This document shows, piece by piece, positions 35,803 to 43,903 of a DNA stretch of 64,000 nucleotides. Location: positions 62,001 to 126,000 of the forward strand of contig JAFAFC010000029.1 in the NCBI GenBank assembly GCA_023423715.1, read 5' to 3'. A model generated the notes under the pieces. The model worked only from the letters and a program-made list of their open reading frames with translations, was not told where the DNA came from and made no database searches. Positions within the stretch are counted from its first letter, which is position 1; each line of letters begins with the position of its first letter. Made by a program: the position numbers and the translations under genes. The DNA comes from Bacteroidota bacterium (GTDB lineage Bacteria > Bacteroidota > Bacteroidia > Flavobacteriales > Weeksellaceae).

Positions 35803-36648
35803 ATGAAAATCGTGTTGAATAAAATATTAGCGCAAATTCATCATCAGGAAGAGAAATTTTCTTCTCAAATGATGCCAACGGCGGAAGAGGCTTATCAAAT
35901 GACCTTGTTCCTAAAGGAAATGTTGTTCAATATAAAAGCCCAAGTCATACAGGATGGATTTACAAATGAGCAGCAAGAAATTGACTTTTTCAAGAACATT
36001 AAACCACAAATCTTAGGGAAGCTCATTTACTATAACAAAGTCTTCCGCATCGAAACTACTTGCCCCGTTAGCAATGGCAAAATACATCAAAGCTATTATG
36101 AGAACCTGTTAAAAACCCTGAAATCAGAATACAAAGAAAGTATTTGCAATGAGGATTTTTATAGGTACTATCGGACTGGTAGGATAGACCGTGACCATAG
36201 TTATTTCAGGCTCGGACAAGTCAATTACCACGATGGATTAAAGAGTGGCGTATTTGAAATTGACCTTAGTTTTTCTACATATTATGATAACAAAATAGCC
36301 CATATTATAGCGAACGAATTACTTTATACTTATATGCTTACTAAAATCAGTCCCGAAGAAAATCCAGATTTAATTTTATTAAATGGAGAAGCAAACAAGG
36401 ATATTTCGTGGACAAATTCTCAAAATGCACTTATCGAACTGATATATGCTCTCTATGCTTCGAATTCTATCGCATTCGGAAAAATAGGCATCCGAAAATT
36501 AGCTTTGATTTTTCAGGTGCTATTCCGAACACCATTAAACGACATACATCACTCTTTCCATCGAATGAAAACAAGGGCAGGTTCCCGGACGGCTTTTTTA
36601 GACCAGCTCAAAATATCCCTCGAAGAATATATGGATAAAGACCTTTAG
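35803..36648 (+). CDS. rteC: RteC-family regulator, first copy
   Basis: 281-residue RteC-domain protein. In CTnDOT, RteC is a DNA-binding activator of the xis2c-xis2d-orf3-exc excision operon. Family features include the middle segment FYRYYRTGRIDRDHSYF and the C-terminal ALIELIYALYAS...FGKIGIRKLALIFQVLF...RAGSRTAFLDQLK, which is the probable winged-helix region. It is forward-oriented and lies upstream of the xis-like operon here, separated from it by an IS. It starts at ATG after a 150-base gap. RteC activity of this copy is inferred. A second copy lies at 58880-59707. Confidence 0.9.
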   Translation: MKIVLNKILAQIHHQEEKFSSQMMPTAEEAYQMTLFLKEMLFNIKAQVIQDGFTNEQQEIDFFKNIKPQILGKLIYYNKVFRIETTCPVSNGKIHQSYYENLLKTLKSEYKESICNEDFYRYYRTGRIDRDHSYFRLGQVNYHDGLKSGVFEIDLSFSTYYDNKIAHIIANELLYTYMLTKISPEENPDLILLNGEANKDISWTNSQNALIELIYALYASNSIAFGKIGIRKLALIFQVLFRTPLNDIHHSFHRMKTRAGSRTAFLDQLKISLEEYMDKDL

Positions 36649-36669
36649 CCATATCAACACAATAAATTT

Positions 36670-38452
36670 AAGAGGCTGTCTCAAAAAGGCAGCCTCTTTT
36701 TTGTTTTATACTAATTCCAGTTTTGTTATATTTTTTTTGTCTCAAATGTCTGATTTTCTTATATTTAGGTGTTAAAAAAAGATATAATACCAAACAGAAC
36801 ACCCTCGTTTAAGCCTTATGACCAGCATCAGATCATGATGCTTCCCCCGTCTTTAGAAGAGCTTATAGCCGATAAGCATGCGGTAAGAGTTGTGAACGAT
36901 GTCATCGACCGGATCAATGTAGAACCTCTGCTTGCAGCTTATCATACAAAAGGAACATCCTCTTATCATCCGGTGATGCTGCTGAAAGTCCTGGTTTATG
37001 GATATGTAAGCAATATCTACTCTTCCCGTAAGCTCGAAGCGGCCTGCAGAGAGAACATCCATTTTATGTGGCTGAGCGCCATGAACCGTCCGGACCACCA
37101 TACCATCAACCGTTTCAGGGGCGAGAGACTGAAGGAGGCCCTGAGAAAAGTGTTTGAGCAAGTGGTCCGTTTACTGGCAGAGGAAGGGTTGTTGAGTATC
37201 GAGGAGGTTTATACCGACGGCACCAAGATAGAGTCAAGTGCCAACAGATACACGTTCGTCTGGAAAAAAGCCATCCAGACCAACAGGGAAAAGATGAAGG
37301 CGCAACTGAAGCAGATATGGCAATATGCCCAGAGCGTAAGTGATGCTGAGGATGATCTGCCAGAACCGCCAGAGCTGACCGCCATCAACAAAGAGAATGT
37401 AGAAAAAACGATAGCCAAGCTCAATGAGGTGCTGGGGAACAAGAAAGACATCGATAAAAAAGTAAGAGCGAAGCTGAACTACATCAATAGGAACTTTCCA
37501 AAGAACATCCGGAAATACCAGGAGCAGGAAGCTGTTTTAGGAGAACGGAACAGCTACAGCAAAACAGATGAAGAAGCTACTTTCATGCGCATGAAAGAAG
37601 ACCACATGGGAAACGGACAGTTGAAGCCCGCTTATAACACCCAGATATCCACTTCCAACCAGTACATCGTTAATTACACCCTACATCCAAACCCTACCGA
37701 TACCACAACGCTGTCCCTTCATCTTGCCCAGCACATCCAGAGCTTTGGTTCTGCTCCAAAAGCATTGACCGCGGATGCGGGATACGGTTCTGAGGAGAAT
37801 TACACCCTGCTGGAAAACTTGGAAGTAGCAGCTTTTGTGAAGTATGGCAAGTTTGATAAGGAACAGGGACAGAATTATAGGGACAAGCAACCTTTTTCTG
37901 CCGATAAGCTGTTCTACAATGAAGAACAGGACTGTTATGTCTGCCCTATGGGACAGAAAATGAGCTATATCGGCGATAGCAATAAGAAGACCAGTACTGG
38001 ATTTGAGCAGACATATAAGCGGTACCAGGCACAGAACTGCTCAAACTGTCCTTTGAACGGAGCCTGCCATAAAGCAAAGGGAAACAGAATTATAGAGATC
38101 AATACAAACCTGAACAGGCTGAAACAACAGGCTTTCCAGCTACTGAACTCAGAACAGGGAATAGCACATCGTAAAAAGAGGTGCCATGATGTGGAACCGG
38201 TGTTCGGGAATATCAAACACAATCATGGCTTCAAAAGATTTAAGCTCCGAGGGAAGAAAAAAGTGGAAATTAAATGGGGTCTGATCGCAATTGCCCACAA
38301 CATTAGAAAAAAGGCAGCTTAAGGCCTCTTTTTCTCCCATTCTAAGAGAGCTGAACGGTTCAATGAACAAATAAGCAACTCAAGAACTGACTACTACAGA
38401 AAATCCAAAAAATAAAAAAAGCTGTCTCAATTGTTTTTTGAGACAGCCTCTT
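36670..38452 (+). mobile_element. IS1182-family insertion sequence, complete
   Basis: 18-base terminal inverted repeats AAGAGGCTGTCTCAAAAA at 36670-36687 and, reversed, 38435-38452, enclosing one transposase. Each end can also fold: left GAGGCTG/CAGCCTC followed by a T-run, right GCTGTCTCAA with TTGAGACAGC. The left hairpin could terminate the rteC transcript. No clean short target duplication is visible directly at the ends. The transposase region is visibly more GC-rich than flanks. Confidence 0.88.
36769..38322 (+). CDS. IS1182-family transposase
   Basis: 517-residue DDE transposase. N-terminal helix-turn-helix region includes DQHQIMMLPPSLEELI and HPVMLLKVLVYGY. The catalytic triad is Asp150 in VYTDGTKIES, Asp336 in LTADAGYGSEEN and Glu476 in HDVEPVFGNIKHNHG. 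A CxxC pair-rich insert (CYVCP, CSNCPLNGAC) precedes the last catalytic residue. The start is GTG. No frameshift or stop interrupts it, so the element may be active. Confidence 0.94.
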   Translation: MLKKDIIPNRTPSFKPYDQHQIMMLPPSLEELIADKHAVRVVNDVIDRINVEPLLAAYHTKGTSSYHPVMLLKVLVYGYVSNIYSSRKLEAACRENIHFMWLSAMNRPDHHTINRFRGERLKEALRKVFEQVVRLLAEEGLLSIEEVYTDGTKIESSANRYTFVWKKAIQTNREKMKAQLKQIWQYAQSVSDAEDDLPEPPELTAINKENVEKTIAKLNEVLGNKKDIDKKVRAKLNYINRNFPKNIRKYQEQEAVLGERNSYSKTDEEATFMRMKEDHMGNGQLKPAYNTQISTSNQYIVNYTLHPNPTDTTTLSLHLAQHIQSFGSAPKALTADAGYGSEENYTLLENLEVAAFVKYGKFDKEQGQNYRDKQPFSADKLFYNEEQDCYVCPMGQKMSYIGDSNKKTSTGFEQTYKRYQAQNCSNCPLNGACHKAKGNRIIEINTNLNRLKQQAFQLLNSEQGIAHRKKRCHDVEPVFGNIKHNHGFKRFKLRGKKKVEIKWGLIAIAHNIRKKAA

Positions 38453-38468
38453 TTTCTTTACCCATATC

Positions 38469-38600
38469 TGCCAATTGGCAAATGTTGGCAAAACTCTATT
38501 ATAAAATATCCTCAATGCCCCAAAACTCTTACTAAACAAGAGGTTCCCCTAATTGTAAAAACTTTCAAAAAACTGACAAACCAATTGGCAAGCATTGGCA
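38469..38600. repeat. two 20-base direct repeats with TTGGCA half-sites ahead of the xis-like operon
   Basis: CCAATTGGCAAATGTTGGCA (38471-38490) and CCAATTGGCAAGCATTGGCA (38581-38600) agree at 17 of 20 positions and start exactly 110 bases apart. Each holds a TGCCAATTGGCA-type palindrome plus an extra TTGGCA. The second copy lies next to the -33 region of the downstream promoter (CAATTTTG at 38622-38629). In CTnDOT, RteC binds upstream of the equivalent operon, so these are candidate RteC or Xis sites. Apart from this and the IS end, the 332-base gap shows nothing else. Confidence 0.7.
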
Positions 38601-38654
38601 GACAAACACTGCCACCCTTACCAATTTTGCATAGTGAACTTTAAAAACTGTGCA

Positions 38655-39008
38655 ATGAAAATAATAACCATTGAAGAAGAAGCGTGGCAACAGCTAAACA
38701 GCCGTATTAATGCCATTGCCGACTACCTGAAAAGATTGGATGATACAAGCTATGATGACCTGTGGCTCAATAACCACGAGGTATGCCAATACCTGCACAT
38801 CAGCGAAAAGACCTTATGGCGTATGCGAACCAAAGGCGAGATTGCTTATTCAAAAATCTACGGTCAGTATTTCTACACCATTGGGGCTATCAAAGATATG
38901 CTCAATGCAAATGCTATACAGAGCAGTGATGAATTTGTACAGGAGCTTATGGCAAAAGGCAAAAGCTATATCGAAAAAGGCAGAAAGTTAAAGACAGATA
39001 AAAAATAG
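38655..39008 (+). CDS. excisionase-type helix-turn-helix protein (Xis2c position)
   Basis: 117-residue DNA-binding protein when started at the ATG at 38655; the longer frame to 38595 runs through the repeat/promoter region. The winged-HTH of the MerR/excisionase (HTH_17) type is NHEVCQYLHISEKTLWRMRTKGEIAYSKIYGQYFY in the middle (key part LHISEKTLWRMR). The order HTH, HTH, DUF3945 protein, topoisomerase matches the xis2c-xis2d-orf3-exc operon of CTnDOT-type elements, so it is probably a recombination directionality factor. Confidence 0.88.
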   Translation: MKIITIEEEAWQQLNSRINAIADYLKRLDDTSYDDLWLNNHEVCQYLHISEKTLWRMRTKGEIAYSKIYGQYFYTIGAIKDMLNANAIQSSDEFVQELMAKGKSYIEKGRKLKTDKK

Positions 39009-39034
39009 GTATGAACCCTTAAAAGTATATCCCT

Positions 39035-39325
39035 ATGAATATTGATAGAATGGAATTTTTGGCGTGGATGGAACGCCTGATGGGTCGCCTTGATATGCTG
39101 GGCGATAATATAGACGAGTTGCAAAAGAAACGCAACAGCATAGACGGCGAGGAATTGCTGGATAATCAGGATTTGCTCCAAATGCTGAAAATAAGCAACC
39201 GCTCTCTGCAACGGTATCGCTCCATTGGCAAACTACCTTATTATACGATAAGTGGAAAATTGTATTACAAGCTATCTGATGTACATCAGTTCATAAGAGA
39301 GAGCTTTAGCCCTCCCTCAAAATGA
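39035..39325 (+). CDS. excisionase-type helix-turn-helix protein (Xis2d position)
   Basis: 96-residue protein. N-terminal amphipathic helix (MNIDRMEFLAWMERLMGRL) followed by an HTH_17-type domain with LLDNQDLLQMLKISNRSLQRYR and the wing GKLPYYTISGKLYYK. It starts 26 bases after the first HTH gene and is probably co-transcribed with it. By position it is the counterpart of Xis2d, which in CTnDOT acts with Xis2c in excision and in control of transfer genes. Confidence 0.88.
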   Translation: MNIDRMEFLAWMERLMGRLDMLGDNIDELQKKRNSIDGEELLDNQDLLQMLKISNRSLQRYRSIGKLPYYTISGKLYYKLSDVHQFIRESFSPPSK

Positions 39326-39423
39326 ACGCCAATGAAAGACAAAGGCAGCCTTTGAGTGCCACTTCGGGCAATACAGCCAACGCTTAATTTACATTCGGCG
39401 GTAAACTTTAAATTTTTCAGACT

Positions 39424-40893
39424 ATGAGCGAAGAAACCACAAACAAACAGGAAATGCCCGAACAACTATCGGACATCTTATTGGTGCTGGATAAAGAAAA
39501 AATGAAAATCCAAGCCGTAAAGAGTATAGACGAGAACGGAAAAATGGAAACCGTTGACCCCACCAAGAAAAATGAAAACCAATTTATGCGTGTGGATAAG
39601 AGCGGAGATTTCTTTTCCAATTTCTTTTCCAATTTTTTCAGCCAGTTAAAGAACCCTACCAATTTCTCATTCTTTAAAGTGCCTGCACCTCTTGCTATTG
39701 AAAAAGCACAGGAAATGCAAAAGCAGGTGGATAAGCCCACTCCTGAAGGCGAAAAAGTAATGAAAGAACACGAAGTAAAAACCGAACAGAAACAAGAAAA
39801 TCAAAAAGATATGGCAACAACACAAACAACACCGGAAAAAAGCGAATACCGCTATAAGCCGGAGCAGATTGATTGGGAAACAATGAACAATCTCGGATTA
39901 AGTAAGGAATACCTTGAAAAAAGGAACCTCCTTGAACCTTTATTGAAAGGCTATAAAACCAATGAACTATTACCGATAGGCGTTAATCTCGGCGGTACTA
40001 TTCTACGCACGGATGCTCGACTGTCTTTACAGCAAGCCGAAGACGGAAAAGTTGTAGTGGGAATACACGGTATCAAGAAAGAACCTAACCTGTATTCTGA
40101 ATTTTTCGGACACAAGTTTACGGATGAAGACAAGAAAAACCTGCTCGAAACGGGCAATATGGGACGTGTGGTTGATTTGAAAAATACCAAAACAGGCGAC
40201 CTAATGCCGTCTATTATCAGTATAGACAGGCTGACAAACGATGTAATTGCACTGCGGACGGATTTCATAAAAATTCCCGATGAAATTAAGGGCGTGAAAT
40301 TGGACGATGCCCAGAAACAAACCTTAATGGAGGGTAAACCGCTAAAGTTAGAGGGTATGATTTCTACCAAAGGAACTGAATTTTCGGCAACGGTACAGTT
40401 CAATGCGGACAAGCGTTATGTTGAGTTCCTGTTTGACCGCAATAACTCTAACAGGCAAACGCAAAGTAACGGGCAGAACAATCAACAAAGCAACGGACAA
40501 AGTAATCAGCAAAGCCAACCGCAGGAAGCTCCAAAAACTTTCAGGGGTAAAGAACTAACCGATGAGCAACACAAGGATTTCAAAGCCGGGCAAACCGTTT
40601 ACATTGACGGATTGAAAGATAAGAAAGGGCAACCGTATCAAGGTTATATCACATTCAATAAGGAAACCGGAAAAACTGATTTTGCCTTTCCAAGCCAAGT
40701 TAAGGCACAGGCAAAACCTGCCGAAGCCCATAAAACACAAACCGCCGTCAATTCGGAGGGCAAGACCAACGAGGCGACCAAGAATATCAACGAGCCTTTG
40801 AAGTCGGGACAGCAAAGACCGAAAAACAAACAACAGCAGGAACAACAGGAACAACCCGAAACACCTGCAAAATCCAAAGGCAGAAAAATGTAA
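39424..40893 (+). CDS. DUF3945/DUF4099 domain protein (CTnDOT orf3 position)
   Basis: 489-residue cytoplasmic protein. A Lys/Glu-rich N-terminal part (1-140) with a Phe/Asn stretch (FFSNFFSNFFSQ) precedes a DUF4099-like segment (IDWETMNNLGLSKEYLEKR), then DUF3945 repeats (VNLGGTILRTDARLSL..., LDDAQKQTLMEGKPLKLEGM..., LTDEQHKDFKAGQTVYIDGL) separated by a Gln/Asn/Ser linker near 340-365, and a charged tail. It ends three bases before the topoisomerase start. Function in the element is unknown. Confidence 0.85.
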   Translation: MSEETTNKQEMPEQLSDILLVLDKEKMKIQAVKSIDENGKMETVDPTKKNENQFMRVDKSGDFFSNFFSNFFSQLKNPTNFSFFKVPAPLAIEKAQEMQKQVDKPTPEGEKVMKEHEVKTEQKQENQKDMATTQTTPEKSEYRYKPEQIDWETMNNLGLSKEYLEKRNLLEPLLKGYKTNELLPIGVNLGGTILRTDARLSLQQAEDGKVVVGIHGIKKEPNLYSEFFGHKFTDEDKKNLLETGNMGRVVDLKNTKTGDLMPSIISIDRLTNDVIALRTDFIKIPDEIKGVKLDDAQKQTLMEGKPLKLEGMISTKGTEFSATVQFNADKRYVEFLFDRNNSNRQTQSNGQNNQQSNGQSNQQSQPQEAPKTFRGKELTDEQHKDFKAGQTVYIDGLKDKKGQPYQGYITFNKETGKTDFAFPSQVKAQAKPAEAHKTQTAVNSEGKTNEATKNINEPLKSGQQRPKNKQQQEQQEQPETPAKSKGRKM

Positions 40894-40896
40894 AAT

Positions 40897-42981
40897 ATGA
40901 AAACAATCATTGCAGAAAAACCAAGCGTAGCAAGGGAAATAGCCGGACTTGTGGGAGCATCCGATAAAAAGGACGGCTACCTGATAGGTAACGGCTATTT
41001 TGTTACGTGGGCATTCGGTCATTTAATCGGATTGGGAATGCCTGAAGATTACGGGATTTCGGGATTTGACAAAGCAGCTTTGCCAATACTCCCAAACCCG
41101 TTTTTGCTGACCGTCCGGAAAGTAAAAAAAGACAAAGGCTATACCGCTGATACAGGAGCATTGAAGCAACTGAAAGTCATCGAACAGCTTTTTAACCGTA
41201 GCAACAGCATCATCGTAGCCACCGATGCAGGTCGTGAGGGGGAATTGATATTTAGGTACATTTATGAATACCTGAAATGTAACAAGCCCTTTGAACGCCT
41301 TTGGATAAGCTCACTAACTGAAAAAGCTATTAAACAAGGTTTTGATAACCTTAAAGACGGAAAAGAATTTGACGGATTATACCAAGCTGCACAAGGCAGA
41401 AGCCGTGCCGATTGGCTCGTGGGCATCAATGCTACACAGGCATTGAGCATAGTCGCAGGTAATGGCATTTATTCACTCGGCAGGGTACAAACGCCTACAT
41501 TGGCTTTGATATGCAAACGTTATCTGGAAAACAAAAATTTCTCGGTAAAGAAATATTGGCAGATACAGCTATCGCACATTAAAGAGTTGATAGATTTTAA
41601 AAGCCTTTCCAAAACAAAATGGGAAGACCAAAAACTTGCCTATGATACGCTGAAATCCATTCAGCGAACCGAAACGGCAACAGTTACAGCGGTAGAAACC
41701 AAAAGTGTTACAGAGCAACCGCCTTTGCTGTTTGACCTTACTGGATTGCAAAAAGAAGCCAATAAAAAACTCAATCTTTCTGCCGAAGAAACGCTCAATA
41801 TTGCTCAAAGCCTCTACGAAAAAAAGTTTATCACATACCCACGTACCGGAAGCAAATACATTCCTGAAGATATGTGGGCAGAAATTCCCAACCTCGTGAG
41901 GGCATTGCAGGACAGGGAAACCTGCAAGCAAGCCGTAGCTAAACTGAAATGGGGACGGTTCAATAAACGTATTGTAAACGATTTGCGTGTTACCGACCAC
42001 CACGGATTATTGATTACTGATAAAATCCCGTCAGCCCTAAACGCAAAGGAAAATGCCGTTTATGATATGATTGCTTTTCGGTTGCTCGAAGCCCTTTCAC
42101 AAGCCTGTATCAAAGAGATAACCGATGTCGGTTTACAGGTATTGCATTACGATTTTACTGCAAAAGGCTGTAAAATCATAGAAGCTGGCTGGCGTTCCGT
42201 TAAGGGAAGTTTCACGGACGATGATACTGAACATATACAGGATTTACCCGAACTGAAAAAAGGGGATGAACTCAAAATAAAAGAAGCCTCCGTTCTCGAA
42301 AAGAAAACCAAACCGCCTGTGCTTTATACCGAAGCAGGGCTTTTGTCGGCTATGGAAACTGCCGGAAAGGAAATCGAAAATGAAGACGAACGGAAAGCCC
42401 TGCAAAATATCGGTATCGGTACTCCGGCTACAAGAGCCGCAATAATCGAAACCCTGTTTACCCGTAACTATATCCAAAGGGAAAAGAAATCCTTAATCCC
42501 CACCGAAAAGGGATTGCAAGTGTATGAATTAGTTAAAGAACGGAAAATTGCGGATGTGGCAATGACTGCCGAATGGGAACTCGCATTGCAGAAAATTGAG
42601 AACAACGAAACTGATGCAGGGGCATTTCAAAAGGAAATGGAACATTACGCTTCATCTATTACCAATGAATTGCTGCAAACTTCCATTGCCCAAAACAACC
42701 TGCCCAAACTGGCTTGCCCGAAATGTAAAAGCCAGCAACTCATTATCCGTGATAAAATAGTGAAGTGTCCTGATGAGGTTTGTAATTGGGTGCAGTTTCG
42801 CAATGTGTGTGGCGTACAAATCGGCATAGCCGATATTGAAAGCCTTATCAATAAAAAGAAAACTTCACTCATCAAAGGAATGAAAAGCAAGGCAGGTAAG
42901 AAATTCGATGCCTATATCGTATTGAAAGAGGATTGTACAACCTCTTTTGAGTTTGATAAAAATAAAAGCTACAAAAAGTAA
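40897..42981 (+). CDS. type IA DNA topoisomerase, TopB/Exc-like
   Basis: 694-residue topoisomerase III-like enzyme. N-terminal TOPRIM starts MKTIIAEKPSVAREIA (Glu7) with the acidic ATDAGREGELI motif (Asp110). Active-site Tyr314 is in FITYPRTGSKYI. The C terminus has a Cys4-like zinc-finger segment CPKCKSQQ...CPDEVCNW. In CTnDOT the equivalent Exc is encoded last in the xis operon, though its topoisomerase activity is not strictly needed for excision there. The next gene overlaps the stop by one base. Confidence 0.95.
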   Translation: MKTIIAEKPSVAREIAGLVGASDKKDGYLIGNGYFVTWAFGHLIGLGMPEDYGISGFDKAALPILPNPFLLTVRKVKKDKGYTADTGALKQLKVIEQLFNRSNSIIVATDAGREGELIFRYIYEYLKCNKPFERLWISSLTEKAIKQGFDNLKDGKEFDGLYQAAQGRSRADWLVGINATQALSIVAGNGIYSLGRVQTPTLALICKRYLENKNFSVKKYWQIQLSHIKELIDFKSLSKTKWEDQKLAYDTLKSIQRTETATVTAVETKSVTEQPPLLFDLTGLQKEANKKLNLSAEETLNIAQSLYEKKFITYPRTGSKYIPEDMWAEIPNLVRALQDRETCKQAVAKLKWGRFNKRIVNDLRVTDHHGLLITDKIPSALNAKENAVYDMIAFRLLEALSQACIKEITDVGLQVLHYDFTAKGCKIIEAGWRSVKGSFTDDDTEHIQDLPELKKGDELKIKEASVLEKKTKPPVLYTEAGLLSAMETAGKEIENEDERKALQNIGIGTPATRAAIIETLFTRNYIQREKKSLIPTEKGLQVYELVKERKIADVAMTAEWELALQKIENNETDAGAFQKEMEHYASSITNELLQTSIAQNNLPKLACPKCKSQQLIIRDKIVKCPDEVCNWVQFRNVCGVQIGIADIESLINKKKTSLIKGMKSKAGKKFDAYIVLKEDCTTSFEFDKNKSYKK

Positions 42982-43859
42982 TGGAAAATAAGCCTACCAT
43001 TAGCACAATGGAAATCAGAAATCTGATTTATTCTATACGTGGAAAGCAAGTGATGCTGGATAGCGACCTCGCTTCCTTATATCAGGTGGAAACAAAGAAC
43101 CTTAACAAAGCCGTAAAAAGGAATATAGACAGGTTTCCTGCTTCTTTCTGCTTTCAACTGACCGAAGAGGAAGTTGAAAACTTGAGGTTCCAAATTGGAA
43201 CCTCAAGTTTAAGTTATGGCGGAAGACGTTATTTGCCCTATGTTTTTACCGAACAAGGGGTCGCAATGGCTTCTGCTATACTCCGTTCGGATATTGCCGT
43301 GAAAGTAAGTGTTGAAATTATGGAAGCCTTTGTAGAAATGCGGCGTATGCTTATCAGTAATGCCTCTTTGTTTCATCGTTTGGATAACATTGAACTGAAA
43401 CAATTAGAAGCTGACCAAAAATTTGAAGAGATTTTTAAAGCTATGGAAAGCGACAAGCTCCACGCCGAAAAAGGTATTTTCTACAATGGGCAGGTATTTG
43501 ATGCCTATACCTTTGTTTCCGATATTATCCGAAGTGCCAAAAGCTCCATTACCCTGCTTGATAATTATGTGGACGATACGGTGCTGACCTTATTGGGAAA
43601 ACGCAATACCAATGTAACCGCTACTATCTACACAAAAAGCATCAGCAATCAGTTACGGTTAGACCTGCAACGCTACAATAGTCAATATCCGTCTATCGAA
43701 GTAGAGATTTTCTCCGATGCACACGACCGATTTTTGATTATTGACAGTACGGAACTGTACCATATCGGAGCATCACTGAAAGACCTGGGCAAAAAATGGT
43801 TTGCCTTTTCGAGAATGGATATTGAAATCGGTAGGATGCTTCAAATTTTAAACAAGTGA
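42981..43859 (+). CDS. ORF6N domain protein
   Basis: 292-residue protein with an N-terminal ORF6N DNA-binding domain (about 8-110; IYSIRGKQVMLDSDLASLYQVETKNLNKAVKRN, ending YLPYVFTEQGVAMASA), a helical linker, and a C-terminal domain (about 160-290) with DNYVDDTVLTLLGKR and HDRFLIIDSTELYHIGASLKDLG, which resembles the second part of PLD-like proteins. Role in the element is unknown; phage ORF6N proteins are antirepressor-like. Its ATG overlaps the topoisomerase stop. The gene contains a perfect 33-base inverted repeat at 43178-43210. Confidence 0.9.
   Translation: MENKPTISTMEIRNLIYSIRGKQVMLDSDLASLYQVETKNLNKAVKRNIDRFPASFCFQLTEEEVENLRFQIGTSSLSYGGRRYLPYVFTEQGVAMASAILRSDIAVKVSVEIMEAFVEMRRMLISNASLFHRLDNIELKQLEADQKFEEIFKAMESDKLHAEKGIFYNGQVFDAYTFVSDIIRSAKSSITLLDNYVDDTVLTLLGKRNTNVTATIYTKSISNQLRLDLQRYNSQYPSIEVEIFSDAHDRFLIIDSTELYHIGASLKDLGKKWFAFSRMDIEIGRMLQILNK
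43178..43210. repeat. perfect 16-base-arm palindrome inside the ORF6N gene
   Basis: AAACTTGAGGTTCCAA (43178-43193) is the exact reverse complement of 43195-43210 with a single central A. It lies within the coding part of the ORF6N domain, where such perfection is not required by protein sequence. Confidence 0.9.
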
Positions 43860-43865
43860 AAAATA

Positions 43866-43891
43866 AACCCCTCTGAAATTTCGGAGGGGTT
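43866..43891. terminator. bidirectional terminator between element backbone and copper block
   Basis: AACCCCTC and GAGGGGTT arms with a GAAATTTC core form an almost perfect palindrome, with T-rich sequence on both sides. It separates the forward ORF6N gene from the convergent multicopper oxidase gene. Confidence 0.85.
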
Positions 43892-43903
43892 AGTTTATAA
43901 GGT

